6,948 bases of DNA from Chlamydiota bacterium (lineage in GTDB: Bacteria > Chlamydiota > Chlamydiia > Chlamydiales > SLFE01). Position 1 is the first letter of the stretch; each line of letters begins with the position of its first letter. The notes beneath the pieces were generated by a model. The model had not been told where the DNA came from, searched no databases, and saw only the letters and a list, made by a program, of their open reading frames with translations. A program made the translations under genes and the position numbers. The stretch is taken from contig JAAKFL010000096.1 in NCBI GenBank assembly GCA_011065065.1, positions 1 to 6,948 on the forward strand, given 5' to 3'. Of the stretch, positions 6,939 through 6,948 are shown in pieces.

Positions 6939-6948
6939 ATCGTCAAAA

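Overview
The window holds two long, divergently transcribed protein genes that share a 313-base AT-rich intergenic region. Structured repeats lie at both outer edges. The DNA is bacterial in style: compact uninterrupted genes, good Shine-Dalgarno sequences five bases from each ATG, and a recognisable -35/-10 promoter. It is moderately AT-rich. The minus-strand gene is an AsmA-like envelope protein, which points to a bacterium with two membranes. Phylum cannot be fixed from this sequence alone. A host-associated lineage such as environmental Chlamydiae or another PVC-group or intracellular bacterium would fit the gene content, but that is only an inference.

Layout: bases 1-141 hold non-coding REP-like palindromes, with a 16-bp inverted repeat, a 21-bp direct repeat and an 8-bp-stem hairpin. 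Bases 145-3873 (minus) encode a 1242-residue membrane-anchored AsmA-like protein. Bases 3874-4186 are the divergent control region. It carries a good sigma70-type promoter and a leader hairpin for the AsmA-like gene, and a 20-bp tandem duplication containing two identical 12-bp palindromes. Bases 4187-6763 (plus) encode an 858-residue AAA+ ATPase. Bases 6764-6948 are non-coding and end in a perfect 39-bp inverted repeat followed by seven T residues, which looks like a strong, possibly bidirectional, terminator or a dispersed repeat.

The most interesting item is the ATPase. Its motor domain and N-terminal region resemble the eukaryotic vesicle-fusion ATPase NSF/Sec18 more than the usual bacterial AAA proteins. 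It has an NSF-like N-terminal barrel segment, then four tandem copies of a roughly 110-residue module resembling the second half of the NSF N domain, then a single NSF-D1-like AAA+ module with no D2. This looks like a bacterial NSF-type machine with an expanded substrate-binding arm. Its target is unknown: it could be a host SNARE-like complex if the organism is intracellular, or a bacterial protein assembly. Nothing ties it functionally to the AsmA-like neighbour beyond the shared intergenic region.
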